In this document: piece by piece, positions 27,219 to 36,077 of the stretch
Numbering within the stretch: the first letter of the stretch is position 1
Layout of the letters: each line of letters starts with the position of its first letter
NCBI RefSeq assembly: GCF_002205845.1
Contig: NZ_NISI01000005.1
Coordinates: 124,001-188,000 of the forward strand
Source of the DNA: Roseateles puraquae
Lineage (GTDB): Bacteria; Pseudomonadota; Gammaproteobacteria; Burkholderiales; Burkholderiaceae_C
Direction of reading: 5' to 3'
Length of the DNA stretch: 64,000 bases
The notes under the pieces: generated by a model
Told to the model about the DNA's origin: nothing
Databases searched by the model: none
What the model saw: the letters and a program-made list of their open reading frames with translations, nothing else
Translations under genes and position numbers: made by a program

Positions 27219-28583
27219 ATGCAAATACTCTATTGGGCGCTTCAGACCTTGCCCTACGTGGTGGCCTTCCTGGCCGCCGTCAGCCTCATCGTGCTCTTCC
27301 TGGGCAGCTATCGCAGCTTCGGCTTCGGCCTGGCGCTGCTGGCCGTGACGTCGTGGCTGGATGCGTCCACGCAGTCGGCGCCGGTGCTTCAGCTCGGCGT
27401 GCGGCTCTATGTGGCCGACGTGCCGTTGATCCTGCTGGGGGCGGTGACCGGCCTGCGTTGGCTGGTGGCCAAAGACGTGCCCTGGCGCCACCCCGGCTGG
27501 GTGCTTTACGTGTTGGTCTTTCTGGGCAACCTGGCCTGGGGCCTGGCCACGCAGGGGACGGCGGCCGGTGTGCAGGCACGGGGCGATTTCTATGCCATCG
27601 TTGCCGCCAGCTATGCGATGAGCTTCCCGATGGCCCGGCCGCAAGTGCGGTTGCTGGTGCGGGCGCTGGCGTGGCTTGCCGTGGGCCTGGCCACCCTCAC
27701 GGTCTACCGGTGGTGTGTGTACTACCTGCAGATCTCGGACCTGCTCCCGCCGGGAGGCACTTACAACATCGACGGAGCCATTCGTGTCATCGGATCGCAG
27801 CACACACTTCTGCTGGCGCAGGCCCTGCTGCTGGGGCTGTACTTTGCCCACATCAGCGGTGCCGGTGTCGTGCTGCGCGTCATGCTGCCGCTGATGCTGG
27901 GGCTGGTGGTGGCGCTGCAGCACCGTTCGGTGTGGCTGGCCACGATGGTGGGCGTGGGCGTGAGCATCTTGTTGGCCCGTGCGGAGCGCATGCCGGTCTG
28001 GCAGCAACTCGGCGCGCTGGGCGTGATGGCGCTGCTGGTGGTGGGCGGTCTGTCTGTGGGCGGGCGCGTCAGCCAGGAGGTGGTGAGCAGTGCCCAGCGG
28101 GCGGCCGCGGGCGAGGGCACCGTCCAGGCGCGATTCGAGAACTGGCGTGCCACCTTGACCGACTGGCGGCAGGGCGGCCTGCGGCACATCCTGGTGGGCA
28201 AGCCGCTGGGAGGTGACACCACGCGGCTGGTGGCCGACAAGGACGGCCGGCTGGTGCGCATCGGCTTCGGCGCCCACAACAACTACGTCAGCCAACTGGT
28301 GGGCACCGGCGTGCTCGGCTTTGCCGGCCTGCTGTGGGCCTTGGGCAGCGCCCTGCGCGGCTTGTGGCGCGCCTGCCGACGCTCAGACGGCGGCGACGCC
28401 GACTGGGCGGCCCTGCTGCTGATGCTGCTGGCCGTGCAGATGGCTTACTACGTGGCTTACGCGGTGGACTTCATGCAGTTGCTGGTGCTGGGCATGGCGA
28501 TCGCCGCAGTGGCGGGTTTGCGGCCGGCCGCCCGCCCGGTGGGCCATCCGCCCTACGCGACCTACAAACCCCGCCCCGCATGA
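27219..28583 (+). CDS. Wzy-like O-antigen polymerase/ligase family membrane protein
   Basis: A 454-residue protein with about 11-12 hydrophobic segments and a large periplasmic loop near residues 290-375, the topology of Wzy polymerases and O-antigen ligases. The loop ends in GAHNNYVSQLVGTGVLGF, the short His/Asn motif typical of the Wzy_C family. RSVWLA before the loop carries a conserved Arg. As the only such protein in the locus it is the best candidate for repeat-unit polymerisation. The ATG at 27219 has GAGAGGG upstream as ribosome binding site; the frame open further left overlaps the GT4 gene and is not used. It overlaps the next gene by ATGA. Confidence 0.87.
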   Translation: MQILYWALQTLPYVVAFLAAVSLIVLFLGSYRSFGFGLALLAVTSWLDASTQSAPVLQLGVRLYVADVPLILLGAVTGLRWLVAKDVPWRHPGWVLYVLVFLGNLAWGLATQGTAAGVQARGDFYAIVAASYAMSFPMARPQVRLLVRALAWLAVGLATLTVYRWCVYYLQISDLLPPGGTYNIDGAIRVIGSQHTLLLAQALLLGLYFAHISGAGVVLRVMLPLMLGLVVALQHRSVWLATMVGVGVSILLARAERMPVWQQLGALGVMALLVVGGLSVGGRVSQEVVSSAQRAAAGEGTVQARFENWRATLTDWRQGGLRHILVGKPLGGDTTRLVADKDGRLVRIGFGAHNNYVSQLVGTGVLGFAGLLWALGSALRGLWRACRRSDGGDADWAALLLMLLAVQMAYYVAYAVDFMQLLVLGMAIAAVAGLRPAARPVGHPPYATYKPRPA

Positions 28584-29479
28584 ACCTTCCGATGAATGAC
28601 CGAGGAACCCCAGTTGCCGCACCACGCCTGTGCGCGCTGCTCACCTGCTTCAACCGCGCCGACAAGACCCTGGCCAGCCTGGCCGCGCTGCAGGTGTCGG
28701 CCGCCCGTGCCGGCGTCGAGCTGTCGGCCGTGCTGGTGGACGACGGCAGCAATGACGGCACGGCCGAGCAGGTGCGCGAGCGCTATCCGTGGGTGACGGT
28801 GGAGGTCAACCGGGGCACGCCGCTGTTCTGGTGCCGCGGTATGCACCGCGCCATGGAACTCGGGCTGCAGACGCCGGCCGACTACCTGCTGCTGCTCAAT
28901 GACGACACCATGCTCTACGAGCAGGCTCTGGCCGTGATGTTCAGCTGCTTACCCGCCGCCAGCCAGCCGGGCGGCGTGATCGTTGTGGGCAGCACGCAAG
29001 ACGCTGCCACGGGGCGGCACAGCTACGGTGGCGAACGGGTGCGTGCGCCTGGCCGCCCGTTGTCCTTCGTGCTGGTGCCGCCCACCGATGAAGCCCAGGA
29101 GGTGGAAACCTTCAACGGCAACGTGGTGCTGCTGCCGCGGCCCGTGGTGCAGCAGGTGGGTCTGCTCGACCCCGCCTTCGAGCACGCCATGGGCGACATC
29201 GACTACGGCCTGCGCGCCCGCCGCCTGGGCGTGCGCCTGCTCCTGGCCCCTGGCTTTCAGGGGGCTTGCAGTAACAACCCGGTTAACGGAACTTTCAAGG
29301 ATGTTTCTTTACCATTGAGCAAACGTTGGTTACACCTGTTGGGGCGTAAGGGATTGCCTTGGCGCTCCTGGTTGGTGTTGACACGACGCCATGGGGGATG
29401 GCGCTGGCCCGCCTATTTCGCATGGCCCTACGTCAAGGTGTTGTTCGAGGGGGTGCGAGGCCTGAGTCGCGTCCGCTGA
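28580..29479 (+). CDS. GT2 family glycosyltransferase
   Basis: A 299-residue GT-A-fold transferase. ALLTCFNRADKTLASLAAL (about 19-37), VDDGSNDGT (about 53-61), LLLNDDTM with the metal-binding DD (about 107-114) and FEHAMGDIDYGLRARRLG (about 204-221) are classic GT2 features of rhamnosyl- or galactosyltransferase-like enzymes. It is coupled to the Wzy-like gene (ATGA). The last fifth of the gene, from about 29268, is unusually AT-rich for this window and contains two TTA leucine codons (29309 and 29330). Donor sugar unknown. Confidence 0.9.
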   Translation: MNLPMNDRGTPVAAPRLCALLTCFNRADKTLASLAALQVSAARAGVELSAVLVDDGSNDGTAEQVRERYPWVTVEVNRGTPLFWCRGMHRAMELGLQTPADYLLLLNDDTMLYEQALAVMFSCLPAASQPGGVIVVGSTQDAATGRHSYGGERVRAPGRPLSFVLVPPTDEAQEVETFNGNVVLLPRPVVQQVGLLDPAFEHAMGDIDYGLRARRLGVRLLLAPGFQGACSNNPVNGTFKDVSLPLSKRWLHLLGRKGLPWRSWLVLTRRHGGWRWPAYFAWPYVKVLFEGVRGLSRVR

Positions 29480-29502
29480 GTTGCTTCGGGGGGGCGTGTC
29501 AC

Positions 29503-31401
29503 GTGTGCGGAATCAATGGGGTGGTGCGCCTGCAAGGCAGGTCAGACGGCGTACCGCTCGAAGCGCTGATTCGGCGCATGAACGATGCCTTGGCGCACCG
29601 TGGGCCCGATGGCGACGGGGCGTTCATTGACGAAGCCCGTGTGGGCCTGGGCCATCGCCGGCTGTCCATCCTCGACTTGTCCGATGCGGGCAACCAGCCC
29701 ATGTTCAACGAGGACCGCTCGCTGGCCCTCGTGTTCAACGGCGAGATCTACAACTACCTGGAGCTGATGCCCGAGCTGAAGGCGGCGGGTCATGTCTTTC
29801 GCTCGCAGAGCGACTCCGAGGTCATCCTGCACGCCTACGAGCAGTGGGGCGCTGAGTGTGTGCGGCGCTTCAACGGCATGTGGGCCTTTGCGCTGTGGGA
29901 CCGCCGCGCGCAGCAGTTGTTCGTCTCGCGCGATCGTTTCGGCGTCAAGCCGTTCTACTTTCATCAGTCGCCGCAGGCCTTCAGCTTCTCCAGCGAGCCC
30001 GCCGGCCTGAAGGCGGCCGGCTGCATGAACGGCCAGGCCAACCTCACCAAGCTGCATGCCTACCTGGCCTACGGCTACCGCATCTCCGACGGTGACACCT
30101 TCTTTGACGGTGTGCAGGAGCTGCTGCCGGGCCACAGCGGCGTGCTCAATGCCGCCGGGCAGTTTCGCAGCTGGCCGCACTGGGAGCTGCCGCAGCGCGG
30201 CAGCCAGGCCGCGCCGCCGCCGGCCGAGCGCGCCGAGGCCTACCGGGCCCTGCTGACTGACGCGGTGCGCCTGCGCTTTCGCAGCGATGTGCCGGTGGCG
30301 CTGCTGCAAAGCGGCGGGCTGGATTCGTCGGCCATCTGCGCCACCGTGAACGATGCAATCGACGCGGGTCATCTCGCGCAGACCGACGTCACGGCCTTCA
30401 CCGCCGTCTATCCCGGCCAGCCGCAGGATGAAAGCGCGGCCGTCAAGGACCTGATGGCCACTTGCGGCCATGTGCGCTCGGTGCTGCTCACGCCCGGTGG
30501 CAAGAGCCTGAGCACCGGCATGGAGGATTTCGTGCGCCGGATGCAGGAGCCGGTGGCCAGCTCCACGTCCTTCGTGCACCAGCAACTGATGGCGGCCATT
30601 CGCCAACAGGGCATCAAGGTCGTCATCAATGGGCAAGGGGCCGACGAGGCGCTGGCCGGCTACGGCCGCTACATCGTGGGTTACCGGCTGCTCGACCTGC
30701 TGCAGACCCGCCCCGCCGCCGCCCTGAACGAAGCCCGCGCCATGCAGCGCCTGATGGGCATGGGCTTCACGCAGCTGGCCATGCAGACGGCCAAGGCCAT
30801 GCTGGGCCGGCGCGCCGCATCCGCCTACCGCGCGCGCTATGTGGAGCGGGCCTCCACGGTGCTGGACGGTGCCTTCCATGCCAGCCACCACGGGCGCCTG
30901 CCCGAGGTCACCATGCAGCGTGGCGGCGCCAACCTGCGCCACCACCTGCGCTCACAGCTGCTGAGTTTTGGCTTCAACCAGATCCTGCATTACGAAGATC
31001 AGTCGTCGATGAGCGAGTCGGTCGAGATCCGCTCGCCTTTCATCGACTACCGGTTGATGGAGTTCGCCTTCTCGCTGCCCGACGACGCGCTGTTCAGCGG
31101 CGGCATCACCAAGCGCGTGCTGCGCGAGGCCTTTGCGCACCGGCTGCCGGCCAGCATCTTGCACAACCACAACAAGATCGGCTTCGCCACGCCGTTTGAC
31201 CGCTGGATGCGGGAGCCGTCCAGCCGCGCCATGGTGGCCGCCCTGGTGCACTCGCCCGAGTTTCGCTCGCGCCGCATCTGGAACGCCGACCGGCTGGCCA
31301 AGACGCTGCTCGACCCTCAGGCGGCGGCGCGAGGCTTCCCGGTGTGGCGTTTCATGAATGCCGAGATCTGGATGCGCCAGCAGGGCATCGTCAACGCCTG
31401 A
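29503..31401 (+). CDS. asnB: Asparagine synthase (glutamine-hydrolysing)-like amidotransferase of the EPS locus
   Basis: A 632-residue class II amidotransferase. The start must be the GTG at 29503 because the next codon encodes Cys2, the N-terminal nucleophile exposed by Met removal (MCGINGVV). The glutaminase domain shows RGPDGDG, GHRRLSILD and FNGEIYN. The synthetase domain shows the ATP loop SGGLDSS at 270-276 and the late IRSPFIDYRLMEFAF and HNHNKIGFATPFD segments. Such genes recur in EPS clusters, where amidation of a uronic acid or another carboxylate of the polymer is a plausible role; a housekeeping asparagine synthetase is the alternative. It converges with the lyase-like gene across 41 bases. 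Confidence 0.9.
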   Translation: MCGINGVVRLQGRSDGVPLEALIRRMNDALAHRGPDGDGAFIDEARVGLGHRRLSILDLSDAGNQPMFNEDRSLALVFNGEIYNYLELMPELKAAGHVFRSQSDSEVILHAYEQWGAECVRRFNGMWAFALWDRRAQQLFVSRDRFGVKPFYFHQSPQAFSFSSEPAGLKAAGCMNGQANLTKLHAYLAYGYRISDGDTFFDGVQELLPGHSGVLNAAGQFRSWPHWELPQRGSQAAPPPAERAEAYRALLTDAVRLRFRSDVPVALLQSGGLDSSAICATVNDAIDAGHLAQTDVTAFTAVYPGQPQDESAAVKDLMATCGHVRSVLLTPGGKSLSTGMEDFVRRMQEPVASSTSFVHQQLMAAIRQQGIKVVINGQGADEALAGYGRYIVGYRLLDLLQTRPAAALNEARAMQRLMGMGFTQLAMQTAKAMLGRRAASAYRARYVERASTVLDGAFHASHHGRLPEVTMQRGGANLRHHLRSQLLSFGFNQILHYEDQSSMSESVEIRSPFIDYRLMEFAFSLPDDALFSGGITKRVLREAFAHRLPASILHNHNKIGFATPFDRWMREPSSRAMVAALVHSPEFRSRRIWNADRLAKTLLDPQAAARGFPVWRFMNAEIWMRQQGIVNA

Positions 31402-31442
31402 CCCTGCCCGCAAGTGGCGGGGCTGGGCCGAGCGAGGCGGCC

Positions 31443-33593
31443 TCAGGGGCGAATCAGCAGCGCGGCGGGCAGGGCGTTGAACGGGTCGTTCCAGTTGCCC
31501 CAGCCGGTGGTCACGGAGTTGCCCGTGGCGCCGGGGAAGGGCAGGCTCGTGACGGCCTTGTCGCGCAGCGCGATGCCGGCGATGTTGGTGCTCGGCAGGA
31601 TCTTCGCGGCAGGCAGCAGGCCCAGCTCCTGGTAGTTCTCCAGCGGCTTGGTGGATTTCATGTAATAGCTGCGAAAGCCCGTCATGGCATCGGCTTCCAC
31701 CGGCGTCTGCTTCGGCAGCCAGGGCTTGTGGTAGTACCACTTGATCGTGCCATTGATCAGGCCGAGCTGCGTCTGCACGGCGAGGGCGAGCGTCTTGTCT
31801 GGGGCGGTGCCGGTGCTCTCGCTGCCAAATAGGCCGTCGCGGGTCTTGAAGGCGGTGAGGGTGGTGTCGTTCTGGCGCGAGAGCAGGGTGGCCAGCAGCG
31901 CGGCGCTGGCCGTGTTCGCGGCGCTGTAGATCACCCCCTGCTGCGGGATGCAGTAGTCGCCATTGCGGGCGTACTCGCCTTGGCTCCCGTCCGGCCAGAC
32001 GCCATATGTCAGCCACTCGAACACGTAGCGCTTGGCGCTGCTGATGAGCACGGCATCGCCCAACACCAGGCCCGCCGCGCCGAAGGTGAGCGCAGTCGCG
32101 GCCCGGCGGTTGTTGTAGAACTGCGAGAGCTCGGTGATGCGCGGCCCCACCACGCCATCGGCCCGCACATAGGCATAGACCGGTGCCGCGCTGGCCATAT
32201 CGCTGCTGTCGACCTTGCAGTCGCCATTGGTGTCGTAGCGCTTGGACCACCATGACACGATGCCGTTGGTGGCCGTGGCGACCCAGAGCTTCTTGCTGTA
32301 GTCGCCCTTCAGCCGATTGGGGAAGAGGTTGGCCAGCGCCGCATCCATCTGCGTGGCCAGCATGTAGGCGTTGCGGCGGATGAAGTTCTCCACCGTCACG
32401 CGGTCGGCGCTGGACAGCGCGCTGCGCACGAAGTCGTAGGTGGCCACATAACGCAGCAGCCAGCTGGCCTGGTAGTAGTAGCTGTCGGGGTTCCAGTTGC
32501 TGTTGTCGGTCAGGCACAGCCGGGCCGGGAAGTCCACCACGGGGTTCTTGACCTGGGCCAGCAGGTAGGTCTTGACGGCCGTGAAGGCATTGCCGTCGGC
32601 GGTCATCAGGAACAGGAAGGCGGCGTCGCGGGCACCGGTGCCGAGACGTGAGTACTCGTCAGCAGCGGACGTGGTCAAGGGGCCCTTGTCGCCGTTCTTG
32701 ATGAAGTCGGCAGCGTTCTGGCTGATGCGCTCCCAGTCGCCCGGCGAGCCCTTCGTGAAATCGTTCGCCTTCAGGAAGGGGCCGCTGGCCAGGCGCTGTT
32801 TCCAGACCGCCAGCTCAGCGTTCGTGTAGAACACGCCACCGACCGAAGGCCGTGGCGCCGGCGTGGTGGTGGTGAGGCTGGCGGGCACGGCGTACGACAC
32901 CTTGCAGCTGGCGTTGGCCGTGCTGGTGGTGGTGGTGGCGGTGAGCACATTGGTGGCCGGCGGCGTGGCGGCGGCCGCGGCGGTCAGCAGGGACACGCCG
33001 GGGGTGGTGGTGCTGGTGAGGAGGGTCGATTGCAGGCCGACGATGTCGGCCGAGGCACCCAGGATGGTGCGGTCAGGGCTGGGGGCGGCGGCGGCCGTGG
33101 CGCTGACCGTGGCCGTAGCCGTGGCAGGACTGGGCGCTGGGCTGGGGGCCACCGCCGAGATGGCCGTGGCGGGAGCCGGGGCGGTGGTGGCGGCTGCCGT
33201 CACGACGGTCGCAACACCCGCCGCGTTCTCGGTCTTGGGGGTGGGCGCCGGCGCTGCGGTCGTGGCCGTGGCTGGCGCAGCGGAAGGGGCCGGGGACACG
33301 GGCGGCGGGGGCAACGCGGCTCGCTTGAGCGCAAGGGCTGCTGCCGTCGGGCCGGCCTCTGCGGCAGAGGCGGAGGCCGAGGCGCTGTCGGCCCCACTGG
33401 CCGCGCTGGCCGGGATGCTCGCAGCATCGGCACTCACAGCCGCGGCCACCACGGCGCTGGCGGGGTCGGACACGGGCGTGACGAGGGCCGAGGCGGAGGG
33501 CTTGTCGCCGCTGGCACCGCCGCCGCAGGCGGTCATCGCTGCCGAGAGGAGCACCCCCAGGGTCAGGGGCAGGGGGGCGGGGGGCAGTTTCAT
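31443..33593 (-). CDS. Lipoprotein with long low-complexity linker and polysaccharide-lyase-like domain
   Basis: A 716-residue predicted lipoprotein: signal peptide with lipobox MTAC (Cys23). About 200 residues very rich in Ala, Thr, Pro and Ser follow, and then a helical domain (about 255-716). The domain start (GGVFYTNAELAVWKQRLASGPF, DWERISQNA) resembles alginate-lyase/heparinase-like (alpha/alpha) toroid enzymes that cleave uronic-acid polymers. A perfect dockerin/EF-hand-type calcium loop occupies 454-465 (Asp454, Asn456, Asp458, Asp462, Asp465). Placed against the EPS genes, it could trim or remodel the polymer during export. The family call is by eye and moderate; the catalytic residues were not identified. 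Confidence 0.65.
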   Translation of the reverse strand: MKLPPAPLPLTLGVLLSAAMTACGGGASGDKPSASALVTPVSDPASAVVAAAVSADAASIPASAASGADSASASASAAEAGPTAAALALKRAALPPPPVSPAPSAAPATATTAAPAPTPKTENAAGVATVVTAAATTAPAPATAISAVAPSPAPSPATATATVSATAAAAPSPDRTILGASADIVGLQSTLLTSTTTPGVSLLTAAAAATPPATNVLTATTTTSTANASCKVSYAVPASLTTTTPAPRPSVGGVFYTNAELAVWKQRLASGPFLKANDFTKGSPGDWERISQNAADFIKNGDKGPLTTSAADEYSRLGTGARDAAFLFLMTADGNAFTAVKTYLLAQVKNPVVDFPARLCLTDNSNWNPDSYYYQASWLLRYVATYDFVRSALSSADRVTVENFIRRNAYMLATQMDAALANLFPNRLKGDYSKKLWVATATNGIVSWWSKRYDTNGDCKVDSSDMASAAPVYAYVRADGVVGPRITELSQFYNNRRAATALTFGAAGLVLGDAVLISSAKRYVFEWLTYGVWPDGSQGEYARNGDYCIPQQGVIYSAANTASAALLATLLSRQNDTTLTAFKTRDGLFGSESTGTAPDKTLALAVQTQLGLINGTIKWYYHKPWLPKQTPVEADAMTGFRSYYMKSTKPLENYQELGLLPAAKILPSTNIAGIALRDKAVTSLPFPGATGNSVTTGWGNWNDPFNALPAALLIRP

Positions 33594-33771
33594 GAAGATC
33601 CTCAGGTCAGCGGGGTACAACGCTTGGCATTGTTGCGATGCACAAGCCGGCTGTCGATGCACCGTGAGAGTCGACTTGTGAAGCCTCACACAGGGACACG
33701 AACTCACGCGTGTAACCGAAAGTCGCAAACCGGCAGTCCTACACTCTTGGCGCCTCAGGAAGCCCCATTTC
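33594..33771. promoter_or_regulatory. Divergent promoter region inside the EPS locus
   Basis: These 178 bases lie between the starts of the lyase-like lipoprotein gene (minus) and the second glycosyltransferase group (plus). TACACT at 33740-33745, 26 bases before the ATG at 33772, is a possible -10 box without a good -35. The same hexamer occurs before epsD at 14429. A perfect palindrome CACGCGTG lies at 33705-33712 and could be an operator. Assignments are tentative. Confidence 0.35.
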
Positions 33772-34920
33772 ATGTCCATGACCTCCGCCGTCGCGCGACG
33801 GGTTCTCGTCGTCCAACGGCGGCTCACCCACTACCGTGTCCCCTTCTTTGAATTGCTGCGCCGCGACCTGCGCGATGCGGGCCTGGAGCTGTGCCTGGCG
33901 CACGGCGAGCCCACGGCGCAGGAGGCCACCAAACGGGACAGTGGTGAGCTGAGTTGGGCCGTTCGGTTGCCGACGCGCTACTTCCTCGACGGCCGCATCT
34001 GCTGGCAACCGTTTGGGCACCTCGCGCGCGATGCGGCCGTGACCGTGATCACGGCTGAGAACAAGATGCTCTGCAACCTGGGTGAGCAGTTCCTGGCGCG
34101 CAACCGCCGCGTCCTGCTGTGGGGTCACGGTGCCAACCTTCAGGGCAATCGCGACAGCCTGCGCGAGCGCTTCAAGGCGCGCGTCGCGTTGCGCGCCGAC
34201 TGGTGGCTGGCTTACACCGACATGAGCCGGGACTTGGTTCGAGCCCTCGGGTTTCCTTCTGATCGCATCACGGTGCTGCAGAACGCGGTCGACACGGCGG
34301 AGCTCAGTGCGCAGTTCCAGGCGGTGACGCCGCAGGCGCAGCAGCGGCTCCGGGCCGAGTTGGGCCTGACGGAGGGCCCAGTCGGCCTTTACGTGGGCTC
34401 GCTGTACACAGAAAAGCGGATCGAGTTCCTGCTTGAAGCCGCGCGTGCGTTGCGGCAGCGCGTGCCCGGCTTTCAGCTGCTGATCATCGGGGGAGGGCCG
34501 CAGCAGCATCTGGTGGATGCTGCGGCGCAGGGCGCCTCGTGGATCAAGGTCCTCGGCATTCGCAAAGGGGCCGACAAGGCGCTGGCCGCCTCACTGGCTG
34601 ATGTGATGCTGAACCCGGGGCTGGTGGGGTTGAACATCCTCGACAGTTTCGTCGGCGGCACCCCCATGATCACGACCGACTGTGGCCTGCATTCGCCCGA
34701 GATCGCCTACCTGGCGTCGGGCCGCAACGGCGTGATGACGGCCGACTCGCTCGACGCGTTTGTGCAGGCGTCGGCCGCGTTGCTGCAAGACCGCAGCGCC
34801 CGGGAGGCAATGCGCGCGGCCTGCCTGGCCGATGGGGCGCGTTACACGATTGAGCAGATGTCCAGGCACTTCACGCAGGGCGTGGTGGCGGCGCTGGCAG
34901 CCCCTATCCGCAGAGGCTGA
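33772..34920 (+). CDS. GT4-like glycosyltransferase
   Basis: A 382-residue GT-B-fold protein. VLVVQRRLTHYRVPFFELLRRDL opens the acceptor lobe and WGHGANLQ lies in its middle. YVGSLYTEKRIEFLLEAARAL opens the donor lobe, with LLIIGGGPQ and GLVGLNILDSFVGGTPMITT completing it. In the last motif the first Glu of the usual EX7E is replaced, as in several WbuB/WcaK-like enzymes. It is the first gene of the second plus-strand group and is followed 2 bases later by another GT4 gene. Donor and acceptor unknown. The ATG at 33778 is an alternative start two codons in. Confidence 0.82.
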   Translation: MSMTSAVARRVLVVQRRLTHYRVPFFELLRRDLRDAGLELCLAHGEPTAQEATKRDSGELSWAVRLPTRYFLDGRICWQPFGHLARDAAVTVITAENKMLCNLGEQFLARNRRVLLWGHGANLQGNRDSLRERFKARVALRADWWLAYTDMSRDLVRALGFPSDRITVLQNAVDTAELSAQFQAVTPQAQQRLRAELGLTEGPVGLYVGSLYTEKRIEFLLEAARALRQRVPGFQLLIIGGGPQQHLVDAAAQGASWIKVLGIRKGADKALAASLADVMLNPGLVGLNILDSFVGGTPMITTDCGLHSPEIAYLASGRNGVMTADSLDAFVQASAALLQDRSAREAMRAACLADGARYTIEQMSRHFTQGVVAALAAPIRRG

Positions 34921-34922
34921 CG

Positions 34923-36077
34923 ATGAAGATTCTTGTCGCCCACAACGCCTATCAACAGCGGGGTGGTGAAGACAGTGTGGTGGACGACGAGGTGGCCCTG
35001 CTGCGGGCTCGCGGTGCTGAGGTCGAGCTCTTTCACGCCAGCAACGATGACATTGGCGGCATGGGGCGATTGGACTTGCTGGGCCGCACGCTGTGGTCGC
35101 ACCCGGCGGCTACCGAGATGCGGCGGTTGTGCGAGCGGTTTCGCCCCGATGTAGTGCATGTGCACAACAGCTTTCCGTTGCTGTCGCCGTCCATCCACTG
35201 GGCCGCGCAGGAGGCGGGTGTGCCGGTCGTGCAGACCCTGCACAACTTTCGTCTCGTGTGCCCGCAGGCCATGTTGTTGCGAGAAGGCCAGGTTTGTGAA
35301 GACTGCGTCGGCCGCGTGCCGTGGCGTGGTGCGGTCCGGGGCTGCTACCGGGGCTCGGTCGCCCAGAGTTCCGTGCTCGCCGGCATGCTGATGCTGCATC
35401 GGGCCAAGGGCACGTGGCAGCGGCGTGTGAATCGATTCATCGTGCTGAACGAGGCGTATCGGAGCCGCTTCGTTGCGGCGGGCTTCCCAGCTGAGCGTTT
35501 CGTGGTGAAGCAGAACTTCGTCGACCTGCCGGAGCCCCGGGACACCTCTCGGGCAGGCGTGCTCGCGGTGGGGCGACTCTCCGAGGAAAAGGGCTGGCCG
35601 ACGATTGCTCAGGCGAGTGCCTTGAGCGGCGTGCCGATCGATGTCGTGGGGCGCGGCCCGCTCGAGGAGGTGCTGCGGGCGTCGGCGGGGCTGATCCTGC
35701 ATGGCGCGTTGCCCCTGCAGGAGGTGTATGCCCGAATGTGCACCGCATCCGCTCAGGTGGTGGCAAGCGTGTGGCTGGAAGGCGGGCCGCGCACCCTTAT
35801 CGAGGGCATGGCTTGCGGTCTGCCCGCCATCTGCAGCGCAATGGAACCCATGATGGAGATCGTGCAGGACGGCGTGACCGGGTTGGCATTTCCGCCTGGT
35901 GACGCGCAGGCCCTGGCTCAGCGGCTGACCTGGGCGCAGGAGCATCCCGAAGCGATGCTCACCATGGGGCGCGCCGCGCGGCGGGTGTACGAGGCGCGTT
36001 ACACCGCCGACCGCAATCACGCTCAGCTGATGTCCATCTACCAGTCCGCCATCGAGGAGGGCCCGCGCCGTGACTGA
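34923..36077 (+). CDS. GT4 family glycosyltransferase
   Basis: A 384-residue GT-B transferase. The N-terminus ILVAHNAYQQRGGEDSVV, HVHNSFPLLSPS and TLHNFRLVCP are diagnostic for a GT4 subgroup that also carries a four-Cys segment, here CEDCVG and a later GCYRGS. The donor lobe has VGRLSEEKGW and WLEGGPRTLIEGMACGLP, an intact EX7E. It lies 2 bases after the preceding transferase gene and overlaps the GT26 gene by 8 bases (GTGACTGA). It is probably a further sugar-adding step of the EPS repeat unit. Confidence 0.9.
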   Translation: MKILVAHNAYQQRGGEDSVVDDEVALLRARGAEVELFHASNDDIGGMGRLDLLGRTLWSHPAATEMRRLCERFRPDVVHVHNSFPLLSPSIHWAAQEAGVPVVQTLHNFRLVCPQAMLLREGQVCEDCVGRVPWRGAVRGCYRGSVAQSSVLAGMLMLHRAKGTWQRRVNRFIVLNEAYRSRFVAAGFPAERFVVKQNFVDLPEPRDTSRAGVLAVGRLSEEKGWPTIAQASALSGVPIDVVGRGPLEEVLRASAGLILHGALPLQEVYARMCTASAQVVASVWLEGGPRTLIEGMACGLPAICSAMEPMMEIVQDGVTGLAFPPGDAQALAQRLTWAQEHPEAMLTMGRAARRVYEARYTADRNHAQLMSIYQSAIEEGPRRD

